Shown one piece after another: positions 1 to 9,300 of a stretch of DNA of 10,058 nt. The stretch spans positions 1-10,058 of the forward strand of contig JANELJ010000046.1 in NCBI GenBank assembly GCA_024511395.1, in the 5' to 3' direction. The first letter of the stretch is position 1, and every line of letters starts with the position of its first letter. Below the pieces are notes generated by a model. That model was not told the DNA's origin. It saw only the letters and a list, made by a program, of their open reading frames with translations, and did not search any database. Position numbers and translations under genes: made by a program. The DNA is from Gammaproteobacteria bacterium (GTDB lineage: Bacteria; Pseudomonadota; Gammaproteobacteria; GRL18).

Positions 1-57
1 TGCTGATTCTCTGAATTCCGGGGTATAGCTCTTTGCTTGTCTTGTTTTATCTGTCAT
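1..57 (-). CDS. IS3-family transposase OrfA, N-terminal 19 codons only
   Basis: The frame opens with ATG at 57-55 and stays open to the window edge, reading MTDKTRQAKSYTPEFRESA. The segment SYTPEFRESA is typical of the start of IS3-family OrfA proteins, which are short helix-turn-helix DNA-binding proteins (a run such as YTPEFR is followed by the first helix). OrfA and the downstream OrfB integrase domain normally make the active transposase by programmed frameshifting. Purines (AAGAGAGAG) about 8-10 bases upstream of the ATG can serve as a ribosome binding site. Only the N-terminus is visible, so whether the element is intact cannot be judged. Confidence 0.65.
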   Translation of the reverse strand, partial: MTDKTRQAKSYTPEFRESA

Positions 58-118
58 TTTGAACACTCTCTCTTTTTAAAAGTATTTTAAGTTGTGTGTC
101 CGGAATAGTATAGCCACA
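1..118 (-). mobile_element. 5' terminal part of an IS3-family insertion sequence, cut by the window edge
   Basis: The left edge holds the start of an orfA-like gene (57 down to 1) with about 60 bp of non-coding leader before it, the usual layout of an IS3-family left end. The presumed terminal repeat reads TGTGGCTATACTATTCCGGA from position 118 leftward. That boundary is inferred from the spacing to orfA and from the adjacent foreign reading frame; the other end is outside the window, so the repeat cannot be paired. It abuts the stop codon of a broken beta-propeller gene at 125-127. The family assignment rests mainly on the OrfA N-terminus. Confidence 0.6.
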
Positions 119-130
119 TCATACCTATGA
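118..130. repeat. 13-bp direct repeat, left copy
   Basis: ATCATACCTATGA occurs here and again at 9835-9847 in the same orientation. This copy overlaps the end of the IS3-like element and the stop codon of the broken beta-propeller gene. The two copies bracket the recCBD-parDE block. A 13-base match somewhere in 10 kb is expected about once by chance, so only the placement at both boundaries makes it notable. Confidence 0.5.
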
Positions 131-235
131 GTTTACATTAAAAACATAAAGTCTGTCAGTTTCATCACTGATGATATAAAGACGGTTTTTATGCGAATCA
201 ACAGCTATTCCTTCTGCCTTTTTTATTTGTCCGTT
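125..235 (-). pseudogene. C-terminal remnant of a beta-propeller protein (SdiA-regulated/YjiK-like)
   Basis: Reading leftward from 235 to the TAG at 125-127 gives 36 codons containing AEGIAVDSHKNRLYIISDE and then a DRLYVFNV ending. The pattern 'AEGIAVD..-.NRLYI.SD...-LYVF' is a propeller blade like the last blade of SdiA-regulated (YjiK-type) or NHL-like proteins, which are usually about 250-300 residues long and often exported. Everything upstream of this blade is missing: homology-like sequence begins at about 235, exactly where parE terminates (TAA at 234-236). In this frame an ATG at 262-260 would give a 45-residue peptide, but its first residues come from DNA inside parE and look unrelated. 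I therefore read this as the tail of a gene truncated by arrival of the parDE block. The exact propeller family is less certain than the fact of a remnant. Confidence 0.6.
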
Positions 236-536
236 ATGTGGGCAAAAATTTCGACTCAACATCCATATTTTTATGGAGTATGCGTATTACAAAAATTTTA
301 GTCCTCTCAGATTCGCGGTAAAAAATAATGTGGCTACTTTGAGGAAATTTTCTATATCCTTTTTTTATGTGTTCACATTTCTTACCCATGGTTGAGGTCT
401 TCGCTAACAAATGAAATACATCATCAAATTGTTTAATATACAAAAAACGCTGGTCTCGACCCCAGCGCTTTTCTGTAAATCGGGCAATTTTTCTCAGGTC
501 TTCCTTGGCTTCCTTGCTTAATTCAAATGCCTTCAT
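234..536 (-). CDS. parE: ParE/RelE-superfamily toxin of a type II toxin-antitoxin pair
   Basis: This 100-residue protein has the usual length of ParE toxins. The N-terminus (LSKEAKEDLRKIARFTEKRWG, about residues 6-26) matches the two-helix hairpin that opens ParE proteins. The middle holds GYRKFPQSSHIIFYRE (about 60-75), and the C-terminal strand reads FVIRILHKNMD (about 82-92), both standard for the ParE branch of the RelE/ParE fold. Characterised ParE proteins inhibit DNA gyrase and cause DNA breaks; that target is inferred here. The ATG (536-534) overlaps the parD stop codon in ATGA, and no good Shine-Dalgarno sequence precedes it, so translation probably depends on ribosomes finishing parD. 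No truncation is seen. Its stop lies at the point where a foreign gene remnant begins. Confidence 0.9.
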   Translation of the reverse strand: MKAFELSKEAKEDLRKIARFTEKRWGRDQRFLYIKQFDDVFHLLAKTSTMGKKCEHIKKGYRKFPQSSHIIFYRESERTKIFVIRILHKNMDVESKFLPT

Positions 537-775
537 TTATCATTTTCGCTATCAAGCTCGGCCATAAATGCTTCGTAGTCATAATCTGAAACACCACTTT
601 TTTCTCCTTCATCAAGCATTTGCCTTAAAGTCTCAAGCCGTGTTTCTGCATTTTCAAGCAACCTAAGCGCGGCTCGAATAACCTCACTAGCCGAACCAAA
701 TCGACCACTTTCAACTTGCCCAGTTATAAAGCTATCAAAATGATCACCTAGGGTAATACTTGTATTTTTAGCCAT
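533..775 (-). CDS. parD: ParD-family antitoxin, ribbon-helix-helix repressor
   Basis: This 80-residue protein begins with a beta strand (NTSITLGDHFDSFI, about residues 4-17). The ribbon-helix-helix signature follows: GRFGSASEVIRAALRLLE, about 24-41. This half dimerises and binds operator DNA. The rest is charged (ETRLETLRQMLDEGEKSGVS, then an acidic tail) and is the part that wraps and neutralises ParE in known pairs. ParD-type antitoxins are labile and, with ParE, repress their own promoter. ATG at 775-773 is preceded by AGAGGT (786-781), a good ribosome binding site five bases away. It is the first gene of a two-gene operon, in the normal antitoxin-first order. Confidence 0.92.
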   Translation of the reverse strand: MAKNTSITLGDHFDSFITGQVESGRFGSASEVIRAALRLLENAETRLETLRQMLDEGEKSGVSDYDYEAFMAELDSENDK

Positions 776-780
776 ATCGC

Positions 781-786
781 ACCTCT
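781..786 (-). promoter_or_regulatory. Ribosome binding site of parD
   Basis: AGAGGT on the minus strand, five bases before the parD ATG. It supports the chosen start and contrasts with the absence of such a site before parE. Confidence 0.7.
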
Positions 787-789
787 TTT

Positions 790-820
790 ATACCAATATA
801 TACCTAATTATGGTATTAGG
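790..820 (-). promoter_or_regulatory. Candidate ParD operator: two nested inverted repeats over the parDE promoter
   Basis: CCTAAT at 803-808 and ATTAGG at 815-820 form a perfect 6-bp dyad around a 6-bp centre. ATACCA at 790-795 and TGGTAT at 811-816 form a second one. Both overlap the -10 box at 807-812, so a ribbon-helix-helix dimer bound here would block RNA polymerase. Autorepression is the rule for ParD/ParE modules; the specific operator assignment is inferred from position and symmetry. Confidence 0.6.
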
Positions 821-836
821 ACACATAATAAGTCAA
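807..836 (-). promoter_or_regulatory. Sigma-70-type promoter of parDE
   Basis: On the minus strand TTGACT (836-831, five of six matches to TTGACA) is followed after an 18-bp spacer by CATAAT (812-807, five of six to TATAAT). Transcription would start about 20-30 bp before the parD ATG, leaving a short leader that includes the ribosome binding site. This gives parDE its own promoter despite lying downstream of recD. Confidence 0.65.
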
Positions 837-848
837 TTAAACGGACGT

Positions 849-876
849 AAAAAACACATCGCTTATTTCAAACGAT
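849..876 (-). terminator. Possible weak rho-independent terminator after recD
   Basis: Just past the recD stop the minus strand reads ATCGTTT, loop GAAAT, AAGCGAT (876-858). This is a 7-bp stem with one G-U pair, followed three bases later by six T residues (854-849). The stem has few G-C pairs, so termination would be partial at best, and some recCBD transcripts could continue into parDE. Confidence 0.35.
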
Positions 877-883
877 ATTAGAG

Positions 884-2734
884 CTAATTGTTTAAACGGG
901 TTCGCAATCCCGAATAACGCCATGTCCGTTCAGTTAAGGCTGCTTTCCAGACGGTTTCACTGCCAATAATATACAAATGTTCTCTGGCTCTGGTCAGGCC
1001 GGTGTAAAGCAGTTCAGGGCTTAATAAGGGGTATTCCTGGCCGGGTAAAATAATAGCCACGTGGTTAAATTCAGAACCCTGGGTTTTATGAATGGTCATG
1101 GCATAGACGGTTTCAACTGAGGGTAATCGGGCCAGGCTGATTTTACGGTACTGGCCGTCCTCGTTTTCAAACCAGGCCGATAGTTTGCCGTTTTTATCTG
1201 GCCATATCAGACCGACATCACCATTAAACAAATGGCTGGAATAACTGTTCTGAATCACCATTACAGGTCGTCCCGGATAGTGTGCACCGGGACGAACAGA
1301 TGGATTTAATACTGATAATTTCTGCTCAATGGTTTTATTTAACTGCTCAACACCCCGCTCACCCACACGGGTTGGAACCAGAATACGAAAGCCTGCCAGT
1401 GAGGCAAAGGCCTGCGGTAAATCAGGTGCTCTGGATATGCTTAAAAAATAATGCCTGCAGGCCTGAGAGAGCCAGCTTTCATATAATGGATCAGGCAGAT
1501 AAGATAATTGTCCCTGTTCCTTGTGCTCAAAATAAATACCTTGCTGTTCATTATCCAGCAGGCGCTGCCAGCTTTTCTGAGCCTGGGTATTGATGACTTC
1601 ACTGGCAATGGCACCAATTTCACCGCCAAAACGCCGACTGTGAGTTAATAATGTCAGATGGTTATAGTGACTGTTATTATTAATCTTAACGGTTTGTCCA
1701 CTGATCTGTTTGATCTGTTCAGCCGTGTCTGCGTTATAACACGGATGCGGATGACAGGCAATGTCAGACAGAACACTGCCGGTTTCAACAGAAGGTAACT
1801 GATCCGCATCACCCAGTAAAATCAGGGTGGCCTGTTCAGGCAAAGCACGCAGAACACGGGCCATCATGGGTAAATCGATCATGGAGGCTTCATCAATTAA
1901 TAATACGTCACAATTTAAAGGCTGTTGAGCATTATATTTTAATTGCAGAGAGTTTGGACGAAAGCCCAGAAGCCGGTGCAGAGTAGCGGCTTCTTCAGGA
2001 ATTGAGTCTATCAGTTGCTTATCAACTGATCTTGATAACAAATCCTCCCTGGCCTGGGCAATGGATTCCTTTAAACGCAGTGCTGCTTTTCCAGTCGGGG
2101 CCGCCATTAATATTTTTAACTGGCCATTATGTACTGCCTGCAAAGTGGCCAGCAGTCGGATAACAGTATAGGTTTTACCGGTACCGGGACCACCGGAGAT
2201 AATACATAAACGTCGACCGGGAGCATTGGCTACAGCCACTTTCTGCCAGTCGGTTTCAGCCTGTTTGGAATTCTGTGGTTCAAACAGTTGTGAAAAAATA
2301 TTTTTAGCACTGGACAATGCCTGCTCACTGAGCGGTGTCAGTGCCATTCTGTTTTTTAAAGAAGCGGCAATTTCAACTTCAAACTGCCAGTATCTTCTTA
2401 AATACAGAGCCTGTTCATCAAAGACAATGGGTGACTGATCATCAGGTTTAATCGCTAAATCAGCAAGACACTGGCTAATACTGTCAGGAGGCGGAAAATG
2501 ATAACCATCTAGGTCTTTTTCGCTGTTCCGCCAGTAAGTTTTATCGGCTACTTCCGTAACGGGCAGACAGGAGTGGCCCTGTCGCAGTCCCCACTGCAGG
2601 ACTAATAACAGATGAAACAACAGCTCATTATCAGCCTGGTCAAGCTCTCGTGATATCTGAGAGGCCATAAAATAATCAATGGCTTCAATATCATCCAGTT
2701 GCTGTTGACAGATACCGCTGTCAGGATAAATCAT
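884..2734 (-). CDS. recD: RecD, 5'-3' helicase subunit of exonuclease V (RecBCD)
   Basis: RecD is the fast 5'-3' superfamily 1B motor of RecBCD. At 616 residues it is close to the E. coli length (about 608). Visible motifs are Walker A GGPGTGKT (181-188), motif Ia AAPTGKAALR (211-220), TLHRLLG (251-257), Walker B LLIDEASMIDL (278-288), motif III LLGDADQLPSVETGSVL (306-322), the C-terminal TIHKTQGSEF (547-556) and LYTGLTRAREHLYIIG (576-591). All catalytic residues expected for ATP hydrolysis are present. The N-terminal 150 or so residues correspond to the region that docks on RecC. ATG (2734-2732) overlaps the recB stop codon in ATGA and is preceded within recB by AGGAG at a normal distance, so translation is coupled. 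It is the last gene of the recCBD run. Confidence 0.97.
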   Translation of the reverse strand: MIYPDSGICQQQLDDIEAIDYFMASQISRELDQADNELLFHLLLVLQWGLRQGHSCLPVTEVADKTYWRNSEKDLDGYHFPPPDSISQCLADLAIKPDDQSPIVFDEQALYLRRYWQFEVEIAASLKNRMALTPLSEQALSSAKNIFSQLFEPQNSKQAETDWQKVAVANAPGRRLCIISGGPGTGKTYTVIRLLATLQAVHNGQLKILMAAPTGKAALRLKESIAQAREDLLSRSVDKQLIDSIPEEAATLHRLLGFRPNSLQLKYNAQQPLNCDVLLIDEASMIDLPMMARVLRALPEQATLILLGDADQLPSVETGSVLSDIACHPHPCYNADTAEQIKQISGQTVKINNNSHYNHLTLLTHSRRFGGEIGAIASEVINTQAQKSWQRLLDNEQQGIYFEHKEQGQLSYLPDPLYESWLSQACRHYFLSISRAPDLPQAFASLAGFRILVPTRVGERGVEQLNKTIEQKLSVLNPSVRPGAHYPGRPVMVIQNSYSSHLFNGDVGLIWPDKNGKLSAWFENEDGQYRKISLARLPSVETVYAMTIHKTQGSEFNHVAIILPGQEYPLLSPELLYTGLTRAREHLYIIGSETVWKAALTERTWRYSGLRTRLNN

Positions 2735-5700
2735 GCGGCTGTCTCCTGCTTTCCTATCCCTTTAAAAACCGTATCCAGTCTGTTCAGCAGTTCAGCATCA
2801 ATGGCCGTATGATATACCCCGTAAGCCTGAGGATTTTGCGCACTCATAGCTCTTAAATAAAGATAATAGACACCGCCAAAATGTCTGTCCGGATTATAAT
2901 CCGGGATCCTGAAACGAAGATAACGATGCAGTGCCAGACTATAAATTAAATACTGCAGATCATAGAAATGATGCTGGTTATTTTCCCTTAAAGCCTGCCA
3001 GTGATAGTTTTCAAAGCGGTCACCCAGATGAGTGGACTTGTAGTCAGCCACATAAAAACGTCCTCTGTGTTCAAATATCAGATCAATAAATCCCCGCATC
3101 ATACCCTGTAACTGCTCGTGCCCCGGCAAACGAACCTTTTGACCGTTATTTCGATGCTGTTCGAGGCAGGCACAAAGCTTGTTTATATCCACACCATCAA
3201 GAGGAAAATAAAACTCCGTTTCGCGCAAGGTCTGAGACCAGCCAAAGTCTGAGAGTTTAAAACTGTCTGTTTCCGGTTCTATAGGAGGCAGGCTGGTGTC
3301 CAGGCAATCCTGCAGCCAGAGGATAAGAGCATCCTGTTCTGTTTCTGAAAGACCGCCAAAACGCATTAGCGGAACCTGTATGGGCCATTCCTGTGTGGCA
3401 TGTTGTACGGTATTAAAGTTGGTATGTTCCAGAATATCATGCAGTAAATTTCCCGTATCTGCGCCCTTGCGCAGAGCAAAGCGTAGTAACTGGCTGGTAT
3501 TTTTAACTGACCGTTCCTCAGCTTCATCATCAATATGTTCTTTTTGATCCAGTCTGTCTGCGTAACCAGTATAACTGTCTCTGATCAGAGAGGAAAAAGA
3601 ACTTAATGACCACTTTGAATCAACAGGATGACTAAGTCTTGAAACAGTATAATGTTCTTTATTGTTCTGTGTCTGCCTGTGTGTTGTTTTATTGAGCGTT
3701 CCTTCATTAATATGAATAAGGGCAGAGCTGCCGTTACTGCTATTAACCAGTGTCTGCAGGCTTTCTTCCCACTTACCGTCATCGGCAAGCTTCAGAGTCA
3801 GTCCCAGAGGCGAGTAAATACTATTATCAAAAGGTGCAATACCCAGGTAGCAGCGATGTGCGGCACGAGTAATGGCAACATAAAGCAGACGGATACTTTC
3901 TGCCCGGCCCTCTGCAGTGGTTAAATCAATGGCTTCAAGGCTGGCTCCAAGCTGACATCGGGCTTCATAATTCTCAGGATCATGGTATTCAAAATATTCA
4001 TGCAGTTGATTACCAAAACGCACGGGATCTTTATAGGAACTGGCAAAGGGTATAAAAACAATGGGGTACTCCAGACCTTTGGAACCATGCTGGGTCACAA
4101 TTCGGATCAGGTTGGCATCACTTTCCAGACGTAACTGGGCTTCTTCCAAACGGGTTTCATTATGGCATTGATCCATGAACCATTTAAGTAACTGCTGAGG
4201 ATGTTTGAACTGTCTGGAGGCCTGCTGTAATAATTCAGCCAGGTGGATCATATTGGTTAATGAACGCTCATGCTGAGCCGGCTCCGGCTGATAGTCACAG
4301 CCAGTTAATTCCATCAGCATGGATATACAGCCTTTTTTAAACCATATATCTCTTAGCTGAGCCGCTCTCTCACGTTGTTCTTCCCATACCTGTTCATTAC
4401 CGGGCTGATTATACTGAGCCAGTTTTTCGGCATTACCGCCCATCAGATATGTGGATAAAGCCGCAATCAGGAGTGTGTCATTTTCCAGTTCCAGAATGCA
4501 ATTTAACACCAGGAGCAATTCTCTGGCCTCATCGGTTTTAAAGATACTGTCTTTTTCGCTGAGATAAACACTGGGAAAACCGGATCGAGATAAACTATCA
4601 CGAACTATCTGTGCTTCGGTTCCGGTACGAACCAGTATGGCAATATCCTTCTCCTGAACAGCTTCTTCACCCAGTCTGACATCTGTCAGTAAGCGACTTA
4701 TTTCAGAGACACACCATTGTGCAAGCGCCTCTCTCAACTCATCGACACGGATATAATTTTCTGCATCCTGTAACCAGCAATAATTTATGGCTGAAAAATG
4801 TTTATCCGGATCCTTAAGCAGCTCCCCTGCCGCTTTTGCCTGTGGGGTTGAATTGATTTTATTATAGGTAATATCATAACCAAAGACATCTACATTGCCC
4901 GGCTCATCCACCGGCTTACCAAGAAACAAACGATTATAGCCCGTAACCACGCCTTGCTCTGAACGCCAGTTAGTATCCATATACCAGTGATATTCAGCAT
5001 CATTACGGGCTTTAAGATAAGTAAAAATATCCCCCCCACGAAAAGCATAGACCGCCTGTTTGGGATCACCAATCATAAATAAAGTACAACTAGGGTCAGA
5101 CCTGGGATATAAAATATCTAGGATAGCGTATTGCTGAGGATCGGTATCCTGAAATTCATCCACTAAAGCCACTGGATATTGTGTGCTTAACGCCGTTTTT
5201 AATGCCTGACTGCTGCTGTCCTGAAGCCTGTTACTGAGATAAGTAATGAGATCATCAAAATCCATCACCATTTGCTGTTCTTTCAGCAGAGAGAATTTTT
5301 TACGGATCGCCAGTACACCCAGAGTAATCAGCCTGTAAACAGTAATGCTCTCTATTTGTTTTTCAAGAGACTCTTTTCGGCTGTTTAATTGCTTAATAAA
5401 ATTATTTTTTAACAACTTTAAGGGTTCAAACAGCGCTTTAAAGTCATCATTACCCCGATAACGATTACCATTAATAAATTTAGCCAGTTCAGCAGGCACT
5501 TCTTTTGCACCATAACTTTCCAGCCACAGAATTAACTCTGCCCACTCATTATGCCGGCTCTGCTCATCGTTTTTACCCTTAACCAGAACTTCCAAAATTC
5601 TGCTTTCATTTTCCAGAAGGGTTGTTTTAATGGCTGTTTTTTTAGCATAGAACAAATCATCCATAATACGGTCAATGTTCTCATTAAAATAACTTTGCAT

Positions 5701-6330
5701 ATACGCCTGATCCGGTATTTGCAGATCATAGGATGAGGTCAGAGCATTACCATACTTACTGGTAAAGCCCTCAGGGGTATGGCAGTTATTTTCTTCCAGC
5801 AGGGCAAAATCTGATTCACTCTGGTTGATTTTGCGTAACCAGTCCCGAACTGATTCGATTAACAGTTCACTGGTATCCATCTCCATACTCATATCCATGG
5901 ATAAACCACTGGCAAAGGCCTGACTGCTTAAAGCCCGGCTGCAAAAACCATGGATGGTATAAATGGATGCCTCATCTAGTTCACGCAAAGCAATATTCAG
6001 TAAAGCGTCTCTTTGTGAGGACTGTTCTTCCGTTAACTGCTTATCCAGTTCAGAAAAAAACTTATCCTTATTGATCAGATCATTCCAGTTATTTAATGCC
6101 AGACGGATCTGTTCCTCTATTCGTCCACGCAATTCTTCAGTAGCCGCTTTGGTAAAGGTCATCACCAGGATCTGCTGGACACTTAAACCTTTTTCTAACA
6201 GCAGACGCAGATAAAGACGGGTAATATTATAGGTTTTACCTGTTCCGGCACTGGCCTCAATCAGGTGACGACCTGACAGTGGTATAGTGGCAGGATTCAG
6301 TTTTTGCAGATTGACTGTATTCTTTGACAC
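2731..6330 (-). CDS. recB: RecB, 3'-5' helicase and nuclease subunit of exonuclease V (RecBCD)
   Basis: RecB is the UvrD-like 3'-5' motor and the only nuclease of RecBCD, and it loads RecA after Chi. The 1199 residues compare with 1180 in E. coli. Helicase motifs: Walker A IEASAGTGKT (24-33), VMTFTKAATEEL (56-67), YTIHGFC (124-130), Walker B DEFQDTDPQQ (391-400), GDPKQAVYAFRGGD (421-434), NWRS (454-457), then TQHGSKGLEYP and LLYVAITRA. The C-terminal nuclease domain is intact: H964 in GNLLHDILE, D1083 in GFIDLIF, D1096 and K1098 in ADYKS, and the QxxxY motif at Q1126-Y1130. The D-D-K spacing equals E. coli D1067-D1080-K1082. The GTG start (6330-6328) shares one base with the recC stop (TAGTG) and has AGGAG eight bases upstream. 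The start matches the E. coli N-terminus in distance to Walker A. Confidence 0.98.
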   Translation of the reverse strand: MSKNTVNLQKLNPATIPLSGRHLIEASAGTGKTYNITRLYLRLLLEKGLSVQQILVMTFTKAATEELRGRIEEQIRLALNNWNDLINKDKFFSELDKQLTEEQSSQRDALLNIALRELDEASIYTIHGFCSRALSSQAFASGLSMDMSMEMDTSELLIESVRDWLRKINQSESDFALLEENNCHTPEGFTSKYGNALTSSYDLQIPDQAYMQSYFNENIDRIMDDLFYAKKTAIKTTLLENESRILEVLVKGKNDEQSRHNEWAELILWLESYGAKEVPAELAKFINGNRYRGNDDFKALFEPLKLLKNNFIKQLNSRKESLEKQIESITVYRLITLGVLAIRKKFSLLKEQQMVMDFDDLITYLSNRLQDSSSQALKTALSTQYPVALVDEFQDTDPQQYAILDILYPRSDPSCTLFMIGDPKQAVYAFRGGDIFTYLKARNDAEYHWYMDTNWRSEQGVVTGYNRLFLGKPVDEPGNVDVFGYDITYNKINSTPQAKAAGELLKDPDKHFSAINYCWLQDAENYIRVDELREALAQWCVSEISRLLTDVRLGEEAVQEKDIAILVRTGTEAQIVRDSLSRSGFPSVYLSEKDSIFKTDEARELLLVLNCILELENDTLLIAALSTYLMGGNAEKLAQYNQPGNEQVWEEQRERAAQLRDIWFKKGCISMLMELTGCDYQPEPAQHERSLTNMIHLAELLQQASRQFKHPQQLLKWFMDQCHNETRLEEAQLRLESDANLIRIVTQHGSKGLEYPIVFIPFASSYKDPVRFGNQLHEYFEYHDPENYEARCQLGASLEAIDLTTAEGRAESIRLLYVAITRAAHRCYLGIAPFDNSIYSPLGLTLKLADDGKWEESLQTLVNSSNGSSALIHINEGTLNKTTHRQTQNNKEHYTVSRLSHPVDSKWSLSSFSSLIRDSYTGYADRLDQKEHIDDEAEERSVKNTSQLLRFALRKGADTGNLLHDILEHTNFNTVQHATQEWPIQVPLMRFGGLSETEQDALILWLQDCLDTSLPPIEPETDSFKLSDFGWSQTLRETEFYFPLDGVDINKLCACLEQHRNNGQKVRLPGHEQLQGMMRGFIDLIFEHRGRFYVADYKSTHLGDRFENYHWQALRENNQHHFYDLQYLIYSLALHRYLRFRIPDYNPDRHFGGVYYLYLRAMSAQNPQAYGVYHTAIDAELLNRLDTVFKGIGKQETAA

Positions 6331-9300
6331 TATTTAAGCTCCTGCAAATTTTCATAGACGGCCTGATAGCTGTCTAACAGGTGCTGTTGAATTTCAGGCG
6401 TCAGCTCCGGTGGTTCAGGATAAAACCATTTAAAATAAGGATCATTATCAAGGGTGATCCGGTTTCGGTCACTTTTTACTTCGCGGTTCCAGTTAGAAAT
6501 TTGTTTTTCAGCCACACTAGCGGGATCAATCTCTTTTAACTGGCCTTTTTCAAACAGGCTTTTTCCAAGAACAGCATGTAACAAGCATGGCTGGCATAAA
6601 CCGAACTGCCAGATGGATAATAATTTTTTCAGTTCAGATTTTGCTGTGTCAACAGTAATAAGCTCCGGGATCATAACGGCTTTAACTTCCCGTTCTTTTT
6701 TATATTTATTATAGTTAAGAAAAATACCCTGCGTCTCTATTATTTTATCAGTATAAATGGTGGCCAGTAAGTGTGTCAGCCAGAGCCGTATATCATCTTT
6801 AGCTTTTCGGGTCGCCGGCCGCCAGACAATTAACTTTCCGGTTTCTTCAAGCCAGTGTAATTGTGCCTGTATACTCAAGTCAGCAATTTCTACTTCAATG
6901 GTCTGACTCACAATATTGCCTTTGTGAAGCAGCACCTGGCTGAACAATTCTGCCTCCTGATCCAGAGTATCCAGTGCGGAAACCATGATTGGTGAGTCAG
7001 GCAGTTTGCCGCTTAACTGATGACGCATTCTGCTGACTTCCAGTGAATCACCTGCCAGTAAATGCTCAAAGAAATCCTCGCGGATTTTGAAATCGATCAG
7101 GCTACTGGTCGAAAACGGTTCGGTATCTTCAATTTCCTGCTCATTATTTTCAAAGTGAAGATCCAGACGTTTATAACAGAATACTTTTAATGGATTATCA
7201 AAAAAACGAACCAGTTCTTCTACTGTAATTTCAGCTGTTTCAAGCTCTAAAGGTTCCAGCTTTATTAAATTACTACGAGCCTCCAATGGCTTAAACAGCC
7301 GTTTCCAGCGTGGATCAAAACTGGCCTGTTCGCCGAGATAACAACTTTTACTGAAAGGATGCAGCGGCTGTTCCTCTGGCTTTTCAAAGGCATAAAATCT
7401 CTGCAGATAATTCATCAGTTCTTTAAGAATAAGACTGGGTTGTCGTTCACTGTTTTTGCGAACATCCCTTCCCTGATAGCTTAGGTACAGTTTCTGGCGG
7501 GCGGAAATTAAGGCCTCCAGGAACAGATAACGATCATCCTCACGCCGGGACCGATCGCCTTTTCTGTGCTTCCCCTGCATCATCAGATTAAAACTAACGG
7601 GAATACTCTGACGCGGAAATTTACCATCATTTAAACCCAGTACGGCTATAATCTTAAATGGTATGCTGCGCATGGGTATCATGGAGCAGAAGGTGATCTG
7701 CCCGGTTAAAAAATGACTGCCCGTATCCGGTTGGTTAAAATTCTGCTGCAAATAATTGCGTACTACAACATAATCAATCGGAGCAGAATAATTGGCCTGT
7801 GCAGTATTTTCCAGCAGATCATTAATTACTTTATGAATAATATCCTCTGCAGCCTGCTCTTCTTTCTGCACTGAAAAAAACTGCTCAGCCAGTTCATATA
7901 GATAAGCCTGCCACTCTTCTGCGGTACGTGATCGGGTTAATTCCCGAGCATGATACTGCAGGCGTTCAAGCAACTGCATCAGACGCCCAAGCAGTATCGC
8001 ATCCTGCCCTTCTACATGGGGCAGTAACAGACGGTTGGCGCTGAGGGTTTCCGAGTCACTATGGGCAAAACCCAGTAACAGTCGTTCCAGTCCCCATTGC
8101 CAGGTAAAGGTGGCAGAAGCTTTATCAAGACCGGAAATTTTTTCTTTATGAGCTGAATTAATCCCCCAGTGAATAGACGCTTCATTTAACCACCACTCAA
8201 TAGTATCCAGCTCAGTATTAGTAAAACCGAATTTAATCTGTATGGCGTGTAAGCGCAAATAATCCATTATCTTGCTGACTTCAAAACGACTGTCCGGCAA
8301 TTGCAGAAGTTCAATATAAGCCGCAATTAAGGGTTCAGAATTCATCAGGGTTCGATCAGCAATAGAACAGGGCAGCCTGGGATGTTCGTCATACTGTTCG
8401 CTGTCATAACTACTGCGAAAAACCGCTTCAATATAGGGCGCATAATCTTCAATAGCAGGACACAGAACAATAACATCCCGAGGTTTCAGTTTAGGATCCT
8501 CATTAAACTGATGCAGTAAATAATCATGTAATGCCTGTATTTCTCTCAGCTCACTATGACTGGAGCGGATCACCAGAGACTGTCCATGGTCTTCTGGTAT
8601 TTCAGACTCTGCCGGCTCTGCCAGATTTAAAATATCTCTTTGCACCCGACCTAATAGCGTATCACTTATCTGTTGTGAAATATCCTGCTCACAGTCTTCA
8701 TCAAAAGCGCTGATCTCATAGCCCTTAACCTCCTGCAGCAGGTTAAAAAAATCTTTACCCTGTTGTCCCAGGTTAGCGAGCAATGAGTTTCTGGACTGGA
8801 CAGTCTCATCTTCATTTAACCAGAGTTCCAGCTTGTTCTCCCGTTGTTGTCGGGCTAAAGATTTGTCACTTTGTATATCACCCCAGAACTCAACACAGGG
8901 ATTAAGATAAAACAGATGGATGTTACATACTGAAGCCAGGGCTTCAAAAAATGACAGGGTTTGTGGAGCCATGGTATTAACAGCAAAAATCATAATCTGC
9001 CGGGGCAGCTGATTTCCAGAGTAGTCAGCCATAGCGGCAATGGCTTTTTTCTGTAAGCTGACCGGGTGGCAGGGTTCTTCAGCCACCAGTTCACGCCACA
9101 GCCAAGCCTGCCATAGTTCTGTTTCCTTATCAATATCAGGCTCATTAGTAATAAACTGATTATTTTCCCATAATTCCAGCCAGTTGGGACGAAACATCAT
9201 GTATTGTTCAAACACATCACCCATCCGGGTTGCCAGCTGATAGCGTTTTAAAGGATCAGCACTGCCGTTTTCATCCATCCAGTATTGTCTGGCCGGCTTA

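Noticed and set aside
1282..1593. Plus-strand ORF of 103 codons opposite recD, and similar plus-strand ORFs opposite recB and recC
   Set aside because: They lie wholly inside strongly conserved recBCD coding sequence on the other strand, and their translations show no recognisable domain.
3292..3299. GCTGGTGT, a 7-of-8 match to E. coli Chi
   Set aside because: A single near match is expected by chance, and the Chi sequence of this RecC may differ from E. coli.
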